Of a stretch of DNA of 64,000 nucleotides, positions 10,411-20,774 are shown in pieces. Numbering within the stretch: the stretch's first letter is position 1; each line of letters begins with the position of its first letter. The DNA is from Polynucleobacter necessarius (GTDB taxonomy: Bacteria; Pseudomonadota; Gammaproteobacteria; Burkholderiales; Burkholderiaceae): NCBI GenBank assembly GCA_900095165.1, contig LT606947.1, positions 620,001 through 684,000 on the forward strand, read 5' to 3'. The notes below the pieces were generated by a model. It searched no databases. It was not told the DNA's origin and saw only the letters and a program-made list of their open reading frames with translations. Made by a program: the position numbers and the translations under genes.

Positions 10411-11434
10411 TTTTGATGGACGCCATTAGCACCTCTTCTTTGGGGAGGTCTGCTTGACTCATCCCTACTGCTGGCAATAAATCGATTAAATCTTGTGGAG
10501 GCAACCTAAACCAGGTCATGACTTCATGCGTTGCTGGATGATGCAAGCTGAGAGCGTATGCATGTAGAGCTTGGCGAGTGAACGGCAATAATTTAGCTGC
10601 GCCAGGTATACGTTTACGATAAACGGGATCCCCTAGGAGTGGAAAACTCAAGGATTCCAAGTGCACCCGAATTTGATGGGTGCGACCCGTCTCTAGACGG
10701 CACTCCAACAATGCGGTGGGACTTTCTGCAAAAACACCTTTGGCTAAGCGTCGAAACAGCGTTGCTGCAGGCTTGCCCTGGGATGAGCCGACTGCCATTT
10801 TGAGACGATCACGTTGATCACGACCAACAATTGCCAATACCTTGCCCTGTGATGGGGCATCACCCCAAACCCAAGCGAGATAGCGTCGGCCAACCGTTCT
10901 CTCCTGTAGCTGCCTTACTAGGGAGGTTTGGGCGATATCCGTGCGGGCAACCACCATTAATCCAGAGGTATCTTTATCTAAGCGATGGACAATTCCAGCC
11001 CTTGGTAGTTGCTTGAGTTCAGGAAAGCGATGCAACAGGCCATTTAACAAGGTGCCCGTCCAATTGCCAGCGGCCGGATGAACCACGAGCCCAGCAGGCT
11101 TATTGATGACAATGAGCGTGTCATCCTCATAAACGACATCCAAGGGGATATCCTCTGGAGCAAAGGCAAACTGTTCTGGCATTTCTTGCGGGAAGACCTT
11201 AATACTCTCGCTCCCACGGAGTAAATGGCGAACTTTGGTGACTTTTCCATCAACCGTAACCGCCCCAGCCTCAACCCAGGCCTTGAGCCGATTCCGCGAA
11301 TAATCAGGCAAAGCACCGCCAAGGAACTTATCCAAACGCTCTCCGCTAACCTCAAGGGGAACTTCTAGGGCAATGAAATCCTCATCATCGATATAATCAA
11401 TGGGATTCGAATCGGGAGTATGCGACAACACCAC
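10394..11434 (-). CDS. rluD: 23S rRNA pseudouridine synthase RluD
   Basis: Makes the pseudouridines of helix 69 of 23S rRNA (positions 1911, 1915 and 1917). The 346 residues have an S4 RNA-binding domain at about 30-80 (ERLDKFLGG) and the RluA-type catalytic domain. The motif HRLDKDTSGLMV carries the catalytic Asp153. It is divergent from bamD with only 20 bases between the two starts, so their promoters must overlap the opposite coding regions or be very compact. The rluD/bamD divergence is common in betaproteobacteria. Intact. Confidence 0.94.
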   Translation of the reverse strand: MVLSHTPDSNPIDYIDDEDFIALEVPLEVSGERLDKFLGGALPDYSRNRLKAWVEAGAVTVDGKVTKVRHLLRGSESIKVFPQEMPEQFAFAPEDIPLDVVYEDDTLIVINKPAGLVVHPAAGNWTGTLLNGLLHRFPELKQLPRAGIVHRLDKDTSGLMVVARTDIAQTSLVRQLQERTVGRRYLAWVWGDAPSQGKVLAIVGRDQRDRLKMAVGSSQGKPAATLFRRLAKGVFAESPTALLECRLETGRTHQIRVHLESLSFPLLGDPVYRKRIPGAAKLLPFTRQALHAYALSLHHPATHEVMTWFRLPPQDLIDLLPAVGMSQADLPKEEVLMASIKNDQRN

Positions 11435-11454
11435 GCTTAAAGAGCCTTTTAGTT

Positions 11455-12327
11455 ATGTCGGACGTTATTACAGACGCCAGTTTAAGGCTTACTGCCATCC
11501 TTGGGTCATCTTCCATAAAATCCCTCTTTTCTATATTTGTCACAGCCAGCGCGGCCTGCCTAGTTCTCAGTGGGTGCGCAGGTAGTGATGGCTCAAAGGA
11601 TGACTCAGATCTGTGGTCTGAAACCAAGCTGTACTCCGAAGCTACCGACAAATTGAATGATGCTGACTACGCTAAGTGCGGCAAGTATTTTGAGAAGCTT
11701 GAAGGTCGCTTCCCTTTTGGCCCTTATTCACAACAAGCTCAAATCAATGCTGCGTATTGCTACTGGAATGGTCAGGAGCAAGCCCAAGCTTTGGTTGCTA
11801 TTGATCGCTTTATCAAGCTACATCAAGGGAGTCCAAATTTAGATTACGGCTACTACCTCAAGGGCTTGATTAGCTTTAATGATGACCTGGGTTGGCTTGG
11901 TAAATTTACCGGGCAAGATTTAAGTGAGCGAGATCCTAAGGCGGCGAAGGAGGCTTTTGAATCGTTCAAAGTCGTTGTTGAGCGCTTCCCAGATAGCAAA
12001 TATGCGCCAGACTCTTTAGATCGCATGCGCTACATCGTGAACTCTTTAGCAGAGGCTGACGTTATCGTGGCTCGCTTCTACTATCAACGTGGCGCCTATT
12101 TAGCATCGGCTAATAGAGCTCAGCTCGTCATTCGTGATTACGATCGTGCACCTGCTGTTGAAGAGGCGCTCTACCTTCTTACCAAGTCCTACGAAAAGTT
12201 GGGCATGACTGATCTAAGCAATGATGCCGCACGGGTATTCAAACTCAACTTCCCTGACAGTCAAATGATGGTTACCGGCCAACGCGTTCAAAAAGAGCGT
12301 CGTTGGTGGCAGATCTGGAATAAGTAA
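11455..12327 (+). CDS. bamD: outer membrane assembly lipoprotein BamD
   Basis: A periplasmic lipoprotein of the BAM complex that folds outer-membrane beta-barrels. The 290 residues begin with a long hydrophobic export signal and lipobox LSGC, with the lipidated Cys at 41. TPR-like repeats follow (FEKLEGRFPFGPYSQQAQ, then AFESFKVVVERFPDSKYA). The signal before the Cys is 40 residues, so the true start may lie somewhat downstream. Intact. Confidence 0.93.
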   Translation: MSDVITDASLRLTAILGSSSIKSLFSIFVTASAACLVLSGCAGSDGSKDDSDLWSETKLYSEATDKLNDADYAKCGKYFEKLEGRFPFGPYSQQAQINAAYCYWNGQEQAQALVAIDRFIKLHQGSPNLDYGYYLKGLISFNDDLGWLGKFTGQDLSERDPKAAKEAFESFKVVVERFPDSKYAPDSLDRMRYIVNSLAEADVIVARFYYQRGAYLASANRAQLVIRDYDRAPAVEEALYLLTKSYEKLGMTDLSNDAARVFKLNFPDSQMMVTGQRVQKERRWWQIWNK

Positions 12328-12368
12328 TAATCAAATAAGATAACTGCAATCAAAAGTAGCGCAGAGAC

Positions 12369-13511
12369 TTACTTGATTACTACGGGCACCCTTTGCGCCA
12401 ATGCGCAAATAAGCTCATAACCAATAGTGCCACTCATCTGGGCCACATCATCTACCGGTACTTCCTGACCCCACAGCTCAACCACGCTGCCAATTTTGGC
12501 ATTCGGTGCCTCACGCAAATCAATCGTTAGCATATCCATTGATACACGCCCAACAATGGGACAAATAACGCCAGCACCTTGGGCGCCGGCAGCATCAACC
12601 CAAACTGGTGTGCCGTCTTCCGCTTGACGAGGGTAGCCATCAGCATAGCCGCAAGCAATCACACCGATACGCATATCCTCTGGAGCTTGGTAGCGACCAC
12701 CATAACCAACGTGATCACCCCCCTTTAATTCCTGAATATCAATTATTTCACTACGGAGCTGCATCACCGCCTGAAGTTCAGAGCGAACAATATCGGCATG
12801 AACTCCAGTAGGTGAAGCGCCGTACAACATAATTCCTGGGCGAACCCAATCACCTAATGCATTGCGATGCCAGAGTATTGCCGCTGAATTAGCCAAGGAG
12901 CTTGGAACTTCTAAACCATTGGTTGCTTGTTCAAAACAGTCCATTTGCTCACCAACCGATGGCGCTTGATCAACTTGATCGGCATTAGCAAAATGGGTCA
13001 TGTGATGCAAGTGATAACCAGCAGCATGTAAACGGTGAAAGGCGGTTCGGTATTGATCCGGCCTAAAACCGAGCCGATTCATGCCGGAATTGAGCTTTAA
13101 AAAGAGGTTGATTGGGTGACTTGAATGATTGATGAAGAACTCCAGCCATGCGACTTGCTTCTCGCTATGGACCACCAAGTCACATTTAAGCTTACTTACA
13201 AGCTCTAACTCCTGTTGACTAAAAAGACCTTCCAAAAGGAGGATCCGACCTCCCCATCCATGATCTCTAAGCCATTGTGCATCTGTAATATCAAGCAAGG
13301 CGAAACCATCAGTAGACTCAAGCCCTTTAAATGCCGCCTCTAGGGTGTGGCCATAGGCTTTAGCCTTTACAACCGACCAGATTTTGGATTCCGGGGCGAG
13401 TTCACGAATCCGGCTTAAATTATGACGAAAGGCATCAGTGTGTATAGTTGCCAAAATTGGCCTATTTATTAAGCGATTAGCTGACAAGCTTATATCCACC
13501 CCTCCTTTCAT
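12369..13511 (-). CDS. alr: alanine racemase
   Basis: A PLP enzyme that interconverts L- and D-alanine for peptidoglycan. The PLP lysine is Lys49 in VVKAKAYGHT, and the second-subunit catalytic Tyr is in ACGYADGYPR. The start is uncertain. The ATG at 13511 is followed inside the frame by a strong AAAGGAGG. That could be the ribosome site for a TTG start at 13487, which would remove eight residues outside the conserved barrel. The neighbouring lplT is divergent, 32 bases away. Intact. Confidence 0.92.
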   Translation of the reverse strand: MKGGVDISLSANRLINRPILATIHTDAFRHNLSRIRELAPESKIWSVVKAKAYGHTLEAAFKGLESTDGFALLDITDAQWLRDHGWGGRILLLEGLFSQQELELVSKLKCDLVVHSEKQVAWLEFFINHSSHPINLFLKLNSGMNRLGFRPDQYRTAFHRLHAAGYHLHHMTHFANADQVDQAPSVGEQMDCFEQATNGLEVPSSLANSAAILWHRNALGDWVRPGIMLYGASPTGVHADIVRSELQAVMQLRSEIIDIQELKGGDHVGYGGRYQAPEDMRIGVIACGYADGYPRQAEDGTPVWVDAAGAQGAGVICPIVGRVSMDMLTIDLREAPNAKIGSVVELWGQEVPVDDVAQMSGTIGYELICALAQRVPVVIK

Positions 13512-13543
13512 GTTTTAATTACATCAATGACTAGATTGTACGA

Positions 13544-14863
13544 ATGAACCGTAGTTTTTACATCATTATGGCGGCGCAATTTTTTTCGTCGCTTGCTGAT
13601 AACGCATTGCTGATCGCAGCAATCGCCCTCTTGGTCCAGCTTAATGCTCCGGCCTGGATTACTCCTTTACTCAAATTATTCTTCGTTCTCTCTTATGTAT
13701 TACTGGCAGCCTTTGTAGGAGCGTTTGCGGACTTCCGGCCTAAGGGCAATGTCATGTTCATCACCAATACGATTAAGTTTGTCGGTTGCGTGGCGATGCT
13801 TTTTGGCAGCCACCCTTTGCTGGCCTATGCCATTGTTGGCCTTGGGGCTGCTGCTTATTCACCAGCTAAATACGGCATCCTGACCGAGTTGCTCCCGCCG
13901 GAGAAGTTGGTTGCCGCTAATGGCTGGATTGAGGGTCTCACTGTTGGTTCGATCATTATGGGCACCGTACTTGGGAGCGTCCTGATTAGCAAGTCCGTAT
14001 CCCAAGGTCTTTTGGGGCTTGATATGCCTCTTCTTGAGACCAGCATTGATACTGCGGCAGAATCAGCCATCATGATCATCATGATGATTTACATCCTAGC
14101 CGCCCTAATCAACCTACGTATTCCAGATACCGGGGCGCGCTATGAATCCCAAAAGACCAATCCGATTGAGCTGGTAAAGGATTTTGCAGTCTGCTTTAAG
14201 ACGCTCTGGGATGATCGCCTTGGACAAATCTCTTTAGCAGTCACCACTCTGTTTTGGGGGGCTGGGGCTACCTTGCAATTTATTGTGATTAAGTGGGCTC
14301 AAGTTGCACTGCACATGAGCTTGTCACAGGGAGCCATTCTTCAAGCAATCTCGGCTTTTGGTGTTGCTGGAGGGGCTGTGTGGGCTGCTTGGCGCGTTCC
14401 TCTGCGTAGCTCCCTCAAGGTCCTTCCTTATGGCATCGTTATGGGTTTAGTGGTCTGCGTTATGGCAATCTACAACTCAGATATGTTGCCTAATACCAGT
14501 CTTTGGACTATTGGCAAGCTTGAGATCTCCTTGAACCTCTTGCCAGCCTACTTCTTATTGATATTGGTTGGATGGCTAGCCGGTTATTTTGTAGTGCCAA
14601 TGAATGCACTGCTACAACATCGTGGACATGTTCTGATGTCTGCCGGTCATTCGATTGCCGTGCAAAATTTCAACGAAAACATTTCAGTGTTGATGATGCT
14701 GTTAATCTACTCTGGCTTAATTTGGTTAGATGCACCGATTCAGGCAGTAATTATTGGCTTTGGTGTCGCTGTAAGCGCAATCATGTGGCTAGTCATTAAA
14801 CGTCATGCCACCAATCAAGCTGAATACGACTCAATGCATTTGATTGGTGAGCACAAGCACTAG
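13544..14863 (+). CDS. lplT: lysophospholipid transporter LplT
   Basis: A major-facilitator protein of the inner membrane that flips lysophospholipids inward for re-acylation. It has 439 residues and about twelve membrane helices, starting MNRSFYIIMAAQFFSSLADNA, the typical LplT beginning. The fused or neighbouring acyltransferase/synthetase Aas is not in this window. Intact. Confidence 0.88.
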   Translation: MNRSFYIIMAAQFFSSLADNALLIAAIALLVQLNAPAWITPLLKLFFVLSYVLLAAFVGAFADFRPKGNVMFITNTIKFVGCVAMLFGSHPLLAYAIVGLGAAAYSPAKYGILTELLPPEKLVAANGWIEGLTVGSIIMGTVLGSVLISKSVSQGLLGLDMPLLETSIDTAAESAIMIIMMIYILAALINLRIPDTGARYESQKTNPIELVKDFAVCFKTLWDDRLGQISLAVTTLFWGAGATLQFIVIKWAQVALHMSLSQGAILQAISAFGVAGGAVWAAWRVPLRSSLKVLPYGIVMGLVVCVMAIYNSDMLPNTSLWTIGKLEISLNLLPAYFLLILVGWLAGYFVVPMNALLQHRGHVLMSAGHSIAVQNFNENISVLMMLLIYSGLIWLDAPIQAVIIGFGVAVSAIMWLVIKRHATNQAEYDSMHLIGEHKH

Positions 14864-14872
14864 ACGCAAGGC

Positions 14873-15433
14873 TTAGATACTTTGCAATACTGATTTAGCA
14901 AGCAAGAGATCTTGCCATAACAGAGCCTTATCCTTTGGCCTAGCGATCAATTGATTTAACTCAAAAGTAGCAATCAGCGGCAGATCCTCTGCACCATCAG
15001 CATTAATAGCTAAAACGGTTTCACGAAGCTCTGGGAGTACGTCACGTTCACCTGATAATTTTTGAGCCGCTGGACCACCAAAGGCCAAAACAACTATTGG
15101 CGCTCCATCCTGGGGCAACAATTCCGAACTGAATTTATCAGCGGGATTTTTCCAAGACCATTCTTGCGGCGTTAAACCAAGAACGCGAATGATGTTTTGA
15201 AAAAGCACTTCTGCATCACCCTGAGGCTTATTACCAAAAAACCACCATATTCCAGAAGAAATTCGCTCGCTCACTTCTGCGGTAACAGAGGCTGCAGCAT
15301 TGATTGGATCAGTCTGTTGGATAAGCACTTCCGCAGAAACCATTGCTTGGGCTTGCGCTGGAACGGCATCTCGTGAAGTCCATTCAGTAATACCCATCTC
15401 TTTTAAAAAGGCAGAGTTTGTACTCATATTCAT
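14873..15433 (-). CDS. holD: HolD-like DNA polymerase III psi subunit
   Basis: A 186-residue protein with a split resemblance to E. coli HolD (psi). The N-terminus FLKEMGITEWTSRD matches the helix that binds chi and SSB (E. coli psi has ...LGITQWSLR). The C-terminus (FELNQLIARPKDKALLWQDL) matches the psi end with its ALWQ motif. The gene follows rimI with a 4-base ATGA overlap, and in E. coli holD is also next to rimI. The middle (VVLAFGGPAAQKL) resembles the uracil-DNA-glycosylase fold, which psi shares, so automatic annotation may say 'uracil-DNA glycosylase-like' or hypothetical. Assignment rests on motif memory and synteny. Confidence 0.7.
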   Translation of the reverse strand: MNMSTNSAFLKEMGITEWTSRDAVPAQAQAMVSAEVLIQQTDPINAAASVTAEVSERISSGIWWFFGNKPQGDAEVLFQNIIRVLGLTPQEWSWKNPADKFSSELLPQDGAPIVVLAFGGPAAQKLSGERDVLPELRETVLAINADGAEDLPLIATFELNQLIARPKDKALLWQDLLLAKSVLQSI

Positions 15434-15975
15434 GCCTCAAGCTTAATCGATTTAGCTAGAACCAAAGCATCTTCACGTAAACCGCTTGCCGCATCGACTG
15501 GGTAATAGTTTTTGCGCAAACCAATTTGCTCGTACCCAAGGCTTTGATAGAGTTTTAAGGCAGCTTCATTGCTGGGGCGAACCTCAAGAATAATCCGGGG
15601 AATTTTTTGTTGTGCCACTACACCTTCGATTGCATTCATCATTTTTATGCCAATACCCAAACGACGCAATTTTGGAGAAACGGTAATATTCAGGAGATGT
15701 AACTCATCTACCACCGGAAATAAAATGCAATAGGCCCAAAGCACTTCTGGATCCAAATAGCTACCCCTTACCACATCCGTTAATTGAGGTCGAACACAAT
15801 ATGCCCAATGACCGGCTGCAAGCGAATTTGAGAAATTACCCTTTGCCCAGGGATGAATGTGTGAAACAGATTCGATGGTCAGCACAGAATCTAAATCTGC
15901 CAATGTCATGGGTAGAAATGAGAGCTCTGATACACCTTCGGTGCTGGAGCGCAAAGGCTGAATCTGATCAACCAT
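15430..15975 (-). CDS. rimI: ribosomal protein S18 alanine N-acetyltransferase RimI
   Basis: A GNAT acetyltransferase that acetylates the N-terminus of ribosomal protein S18. The acetyl-CoA motif is KLRRLGIGIKMM (R/QxxGxG/A) and the GNAT C-terminal part is ALKLYQSLGYEQIGLRKNYY. Its start lies inside the end of tsaB (8-base overlap), and its stop overlaps the HolD-like start. This gives a tight tsaB-rimI-holD operon. It ends in TGA, showing that TGA is a normal stop here. Intact. Confidence 0.92.
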   Translation of the reverse strand: MVDQIQPLRSSTEGVSELSFLPMTLADLDSVLTIESVSHIHPWAKGNFSNSLAAGHWAYCVRPQLTDVVRGSYLDPEVLWAYCILFPVVDELHLLNITVSPKLRRLGIGIKMMNAIEGVVAQQKIPRIILEVRPSNEAALKLYQSLGYEQIGLRKNYYPVDAASGLREDALVLAKSIKLEA

Positions 15976-16690
15976 GTTGCTGACTTCGCTCCACTGAGGT
16001 CAATGCCACCTTATTGCGGATATATAAAGGTTCCAATAAATGCACGTCTTGTTGTAGCCCCTTGCCCCACATTTCTTTCGCACAAGCCAAAACGCCTAGA
16101 GCATTCACTCCAATAGTTGAATCAAGCTGGCTACTCGCCAGTGGATGTGAAACACTGGCAAATACACGATTACCAAACTCAGTAATCGCACTACCAGCCA
16201 AGAACTTAATATGCGAGAGCTCTATTCCCTCTGGTGGCGTCAGATGTATCTCTCCCTGACGCTGAGGCAATTGATTGGCAACATTCTTGTAGTTAGCCCA
16301 GTAAACCTCTTCCATACGGGCATCAACTGCAACTACAAAAGACTGAGCTCGCGAAGCGATAAACGCAGGAGTTTGAACAAGTTGGCAAGCAATGGCATCT
16401 AAGCTTGCTACAGGTATCACTGGCAGCCTTGCCGCAATGGCTAGACCCTGAACAGCAGCTACACCTAAACGCACCCCCGTGAAAGCTCCTGGACCATTAC
16501 CAATGGCAATCACATCTAAAGCAGAAAGCTCAATCGAAGCTTCGGATAACAACTCTTCCACCCATGGCAGCAAGAGTTGGCTAGCGCCAGCAGACACCTT
16601 TTGATGGCGAACTAAAGGCGGAGTATCAGGTAGAAATAAAGCCACCGAACACCAAGCTGAGGAGGTGTCGATGGCCAATATACGGGTCAA
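15968..16690 (-). CDS. tsaB: tRNA threonylcarbamoyladenosine protein TsaB
   Basis: Partner of TsaD in making t6A37 in ANN-decoding tRNAs. The 240 residues have the ASKHA fold: phosphate-1 loop LAIDTSSAWCSVAL and the dimer motif IGNGPGAFTGVRLG typical of TsaB. Followed by rimI with overlap. Intact, as expected for an essential gene. Confidence 0.93.
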   Translation of the reverse strand: MTRILAIDTSSAWCSVALFLPDTPPLVRHQKVSAGASQLLLPWVEELLSEASIELSALDVIAIGNGPGAFTGVRLGVAAVQGLAIAARLPVIPVASLDAIACQLVQTPAFIASRAQSFVVAVDARMEEVYWANYKNVANQLPQRQGEIHLTPPEGIELSHIKFLAGSAITEFGNRVFASVSHPLASSQLDSTIGVNALGVLACAKEMWGKGLQQDVHLLEPLYIRNKVALTSVERSQQHG

Positions 16691-16705
16691 TTTGAACTCT
16701 CTAGA

Positions 16706-17173
16706 TTAGGATGAACTCAGACTCGCAATGATATCTGGTGGCGCTTGAACTAGTTCAATCAATACGCCCTCGCCACAAAACGGGAACTCCTCGTTCCCCT
16801 TGGGGTGGACAAAAGTAATGTCATACCCAGCGGCGCCCTTGCGAATACCACCTGGAGCAAAGCGCAGACCCTGAACCGACAGCCATTCAACAGCCTTTGG
16901 TAGGTCATCTACCCATAGGCCAATGTGATTTAAGGGAGTTTGATGAACAGCTGGCTTCTTTTCAATATCAAAGGGTTGCATCAGATCAACTTCAATTTCA
17001 TGAGCGCCTTTGCCGATAGCGCAAATATCTTCATCCACGTTTTCACGTTCAGAGACAAAAGTGCTCTTGTATTCAAAGCCAAATAAGTCAACCCAAAGCT
17101 TACGGAGGCGATCTTTATTCTCGCCACCGATAGCAATCTGCTGAATTCCCAAAATCTTGAATGGTTTAGTCAT
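16706..17173 (-). CDS. mce: methylmalonyl-CoA epimerase (VOC family)
   Basis: A 155-residue vicinal-oxygen-chelate protein with two beta-alpha repeats and metal-ligand candidates at GIQQIAIG (weak), NHIGLWVDD and LIELVQAP. The family includes glyoxalase I, epimerases and dioxygenases. The position 8 bases after pccA, in a complete propionyl-CoA pathway, makes methylmalonyl-CoA epimerase (S to R) the best call. Sequence alone says only VOC fold. Confidence 0.75.
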   Translation of the reverse strand: MTKPFKILGIQQIAIGGENKDRLRKLWVDLFGFEYKSTFVSERENVDEDICAIGKGAHEIEVDLMQPFDIEKKPAVHQTPLNHIGLWVDDLPKAVEWLSVQGLRFAPGGIRKGAAGYDITFVHPKGNEEFPFCGEGVLIELVQAPPDIIASLSSS

Positions 17174-17181
17174 GGCCAGCC

Positions 17182-19218
17182 TTATTCGAAGCGAATGATC
17201 AATTGATCAACCGCCAAGCTTTCGCCAACATTAGCGCAGATTTCAGCAACAACGCCGTCTTGTCCAGCAACGAGCGTGTTCTCCATTTTCATTGCTTCAA
17301 TGGCAGCCAATTTCTGACCAGCAGTAACTGCTTCGCCAACCTTTACAGAAATATTGGTCAGGAGACCAGGCATTGGAGATATGACTAACTTAGAAGTATC
17401 TGGTGGAACCTTGACCAACATGCGACGTTGAAGTTCGGCGCCTAGAGGGCTTAAGACCATACATTCGTAATGCGCACCATCCAAAACGAGTCCGTATTTA
17501 ACGCCCTTACGCTCTACCTGTGCAGCGATCTTGTGTGTGCCATTGATGGTTGCACGTAGGCAAAGCTCGCCTGGACGCCAATTGCTAACGATGTTGTAAC
17601 GACTAACATTACTCTCTTCCTCTATGTAGACAGAATAGACGCCCTCTTTTAGATCAACGCGAACCGGAATTTCTTTAATCTCTTCACTTGATCCGACACG
17701 TGATCCGGTAACCACTACAAACTTCTTCGCAATCGTCATTTCATGACCAGCTAATTGGCTGTCAATCATCTTAATGTGCTCAAGGTAGCGATAGCGCATA
17801 AATGCTGCTAAGGCCGCTAAACGCTTCGGGTCAGAGGGCTGAACAGAATCCTTTTTGAAGCCATCTGGATACTCTTCAGCAATAAAGCCGGTAGTGAAAT
17901 CGCCCGATACAAATCTTGGATGCTGCAAAAGCGCTGCTTGGAAAAGAATATTGGAATGAATGCCGCGAATGACAAAATCATTTAGTGCAGCACGCATCTT
18001 CTCAATTGCTTCAGTACGATCCTTGCCATGAACGATCAACTTCGCAATCATTGAGTCGTAATACATCGGGATCTCGCCACCCTCGTACACACCAGTGTCT
18101 ACGCGCACACCATCCAACTCTTCTGGCGGACGGTATTTCACCAAACGGCCTGTAGATGGAAGGAAGTTACGGAATGGATCATCCGCATTGATACGACACT
18201 CCATCGACCAACCATCAAGCTTAATATCTTCTTGTTTAAATGCCAGCTTCTCACCCGCAGCTACACGAATCATTTGCTCAACTAAATCTAAGCTGGTAAT
18301 ACCTTCGGTTACTGGATGCTCAACCTGCAAACGGGTATTCATCTCGAGAAAGTAGAAGGACTTATCTTTATCAACTACGAACTCGACTGTACCGGCGGAT
18401 TGGTAGTTCACAGCCTTTGCCAAAGCAACGGCTTGCTCACCCATTGCTTTACGGGTTGCAGGATCAATAAATGGAGATGGGGCTTCTTCAATCACCTTTT
18501 GATGGCGACGCTGAATGGAGCAATCACGCTCACCCAAATACACCACATTGCCATGGGAATCACCTAGAACCTGAATCTCAATATGGCGCGGACCTTCAAC
18601 AAACTTCTCAATGAAGATGCGATCATCGCCAAAGCTATTCATTGCCTCTGTTTTACAGGCGGCAAAACCTTCAGCCGCCTCTTTATCATTAAATGCAACA
18701 CGCAAACCTTTGCCACCACCGCATGCTGATGCCTTGATCATTACAGGGTAACCAATGCCTTGGGCAATCTTGACTGCTTCCTCATTGGTATCAATTGCTT
18801 CGTTGTAGCCAGGAATGGTATTGACCTTGGCCTCTAAAGCCAGCTTCTTGGAGGCAATCTTATCCCCCATGGCAGCGATTGACTGGTGTTTTGGTCCAAT
18901 AAATACAATGCCCTCTTCTTCGCAGCGCTTAGCAAACTGTTCGTTCTCCGATAAGAAACCATAACCCGGATGAACGGCTTCAGCACCAGTATCTTTACAG
19001 GCCTGGATAATTCGATCCATTACCAAATAGGATTCTCGTGAAGGAGTCGGTCCAATGCAAATCGCTTCATCAGCCATTTGAACGTGACGCGCCTCTTTAT
19101 CCGCCTCGGAGTAGACGGCCACCGTCTTGATACCCATCTTTTTGGCGGTTTTCATTACACGGCAAGCAATCTCACCGCGGTTAGCAATCAAAATTTTCTT
19201 AAACATTTTCGTAGTCAT
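17182..19218 (-). CDS. pccA: propionyl/acetyl-CoA carboxylase alpha subunit (biotin carboxylase + BCCP)
   Basis: Carboxylates biotin with ATP and bicarbonate for transfer to propionyl-CoA by PccB. The 678 residues carry an N-terminal biotin carboxylase domain ([14 protein letters not shown]), ATP-grasp loop [10 protein letters not shown], the catalytic [14 protein letters not shown], a BT linker, and a C-terminal biotinyl domain with AMKMEN (biotinyl Lys about 644). An internal Met four codons in (MFKKIL) is an alternative start. It follows pccB by 14 bases. Intact. Confidence 0.93.
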   Translation of the reverse strand: MTTKMFKKILIANRGEIACRVMKTAKKMGIKTVAVYSEADKEARHVQMADEAICIGPTPSRESYLVMDRIIQACKDTGAEAVHPGYGFLSENEQFAKRCEEEGIVFIGPKHQSIAAMGDKIASKKLALEAKVNTIPGYNEAIDTNEEAVKIAQGIGYPVMIKASACGGGKGLRVAFNDKEAAEGFAACKTEAMNSFGDDRIFIEKFVEGPRHIEIQVLGDSHGNVVYLGERDCSIQRRHQKVIEEAPSPFIDPATRKAMGEQAVALAKAVNYQSAGTVEFVVDKDKSFYFLEMNTRLQVEHPVTEGITSLDLVEQMIRVAAGEKLAFKQEDIKLDGWSMECRINADDPFRNFLPSTGRLVKYRPPEELDGVRVDTGVYEGGEIPMYYDSMIAKLIVHGKDRTEAIEKMRAALNDFVIRGIHSNILFQAALLQHPRFVSGDFTTGFIAEEYPDGFKKDSVQPSDPKRLAALAAFMRYRYLEHIKMIDSQLAGHEMTIAKKFVVVTGSRVGSSEEIKEIPVRVDLKEGVYSVYIEEESNVSRYNIVSNWRPGELCLRATINGTHKIAAQVERKGVKYGLVLDGAHYECMVLSPLGAELQRRMLVKVPPDTSKLVISPMPGLLTNISVKVGEAVTAGQKLAAIEAMKMENTLVAGQDGVVAEICANVGESLAVDQLIIRFE

Positions 19219-19232
19219 AATGTGTCGGCGCC

Positions 19233-20765
19233 TTAGAGGGGAATATTGCCGTGTTTACGCGGTGGGTTTGTGAGCTCTTTGTCTTTCAGCATTGCCAAAG
19301 AACGTGAGATGCGCTTACGCGTTTCATGCGGCAAGATCACATCATCAATGTAGCCACGTCGACCAGCTACAAACGGGTTGGCAAACTTCGCTTTGTATTC
19401 AGCCTCACGTGCAGCAATTTTTGCTGGGTCTGATTTCTCTTCACGGAAAATAATCTCAACAGCGCCTTTAGGCCCCATTACTGCAATTTCAGCTGAAGGC
19501 CATGCAAAGTTCACGTCACCACGCAAATGCTTGGAGGCCATCACGTCATAGGCGCCACCATAGGCTTTACGAGTAATAAGCGTGACTTTAGGAACGGTGC
19601 AATCCGCATAGGCGTAAAGCAATTTCGCGCCATGCTTAATAATGCCGCCATATTCTTGTGATGTACCCGGCATAAATCCAGGCACATCCACCAAGGTCAC
19701 AACAGGAATGTTAAAGGCATCGCAGAAGCGGACAAAACGAGCAGCTTTAATAGATGCCTTGATATCTAAACAGCCTGCTAAAACTAAAGGCTGGTTGGCC
19801 ACGATGCCAATTGAGCGATCTTCCATGCGCGCAAAACCGATCAAGATATTTTTTGCGTAATCCGGCTGGAGCTCAAAAAACTCACCATCATCAACAATCT
19901 TCCCAATCAACTCTTTCATATCGTAAGGTTGATTCGGATTGCTTGGCACCAATGTATCCAGAGAGAAATCAGGCTCCTCAGTACGCATTGCCCCATTGAT
20001 CATGGGCGGCTTTTCACGATTGGATAAAGGCAGGTAATTGAAGAAACGACGCAGCATCATGATGGCATCAACGTCATTATCAAAAGCCAAATCACAAACA
20101 CCTGAAATGGTGGAATGAGTTACCGCACCACCCAACTCTTCTGCAGTGACATCCTCATGCGTAACCGTCTTAACCACTTCTGGTCCAGTAACGAACATGT
20201 AAGAGCTATCCTTCACCATGAAGATGAAGTCAGTGAGGGCTGGCGAATACACGGCACCACCAGCTGATGGCCCCATGATTAAAGAGATTTGCGGAATCAC
20301 ACCGGAGGCAGTCACATTGCGCTGGAAAATCTCAGCATAGCCGCCCAATGAAGCAACACCCTCTTGAATACGTGCACCACCCGAGTCATTCAGACCAATC
20401 ACAGGTGCGCCTACTTTGAGTGCCTGATCCATGATCTTGCAAATCTTCTCGGCATGTGCCTCTGAAAGAGAGCCGCCCAGAACAGTAAAGTCTTGTGAGA
20501 ATACGAAAACCAAGCGACCATTAATCATGCCGTAACCAGTAACAACACCATCACCTGGAACCGTTTGATCGGCCATACCGAAATCGTGGCAACGATGCTC
20601 AACGAACATATCCAACTCTTCAAAGGTACCAGCATCAAGCAAGAGTTCAATGCGTTCGCGTGCGGTGAGCTTACCTTTGAAATGTTGAGCTGCAATACGC
20701 TTTTGTCCGCCACCTAATCTGGCAAGTTCGCGCTTTGCTTCAAGCTGTTGAATGATGTCCTTCAT
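19233..20765 (-). CDS. pccB: propionyl-CoA carboxylase beta subunit
   Basis: The carboxyltransferase that moves CO2 from biotin to propionyl-CoA, giving (S)-methylmalonyl-CoA. The 510 residues show the two crotonase-type halves: acyl-CoA site [17 protein letters not shown] and carboxybiotin site [36 protein letters not shown] at the N-terminus and the -RKHGNIPL end are typical for PccB. It lies 9 bases after meaB. Intact. Confidence 0.94.
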   Translation of the reverse strand: MKDIIQQLEAKRELARLGGGQKRIAAQHFKGKLTARERIELLLDAGTFEELDMFVEHRCHDFGMADQTVPGDGVVTGYGMINGRLVFVFSQDFTVLGGSLSEAHAEKICKIMDQALKVGAPVIGLNDSGGARIQEGVASLGGYAEIFQRNVTASGVIPQISLIMGPSAGGAVYSPALTDFIFMVKDSSYMFVTGPEVVKTVTHEDVTAEELGGAVTHSTISGVCDLAFDNDVDAIMMLRRFFNYLPLSNREKPPMINGAMRTEEPDFSLDTLVPSNPNQPYDMKELIGKIVDDGEFFELQPDYAKNILIGFARMEDRSIGIVANQPLVLAGCLDIKASIKAARFVRFCDAFNIPVVTLVDVPGFMPGTSQEYGGIIKHGAKLLYAYADCTVPKVTLITRKAYGGAYDVMASKHLRGDVNFAWPSAEIAVMGPKGAVEIIFREEKSDPAKIAAREAEYKAKFANPFVAGRRGYIDDVILPHETRKRISRSLAMLKDKELTNPPRKHGNIPL

Positions 20766-20774
20766 AACTACTCC

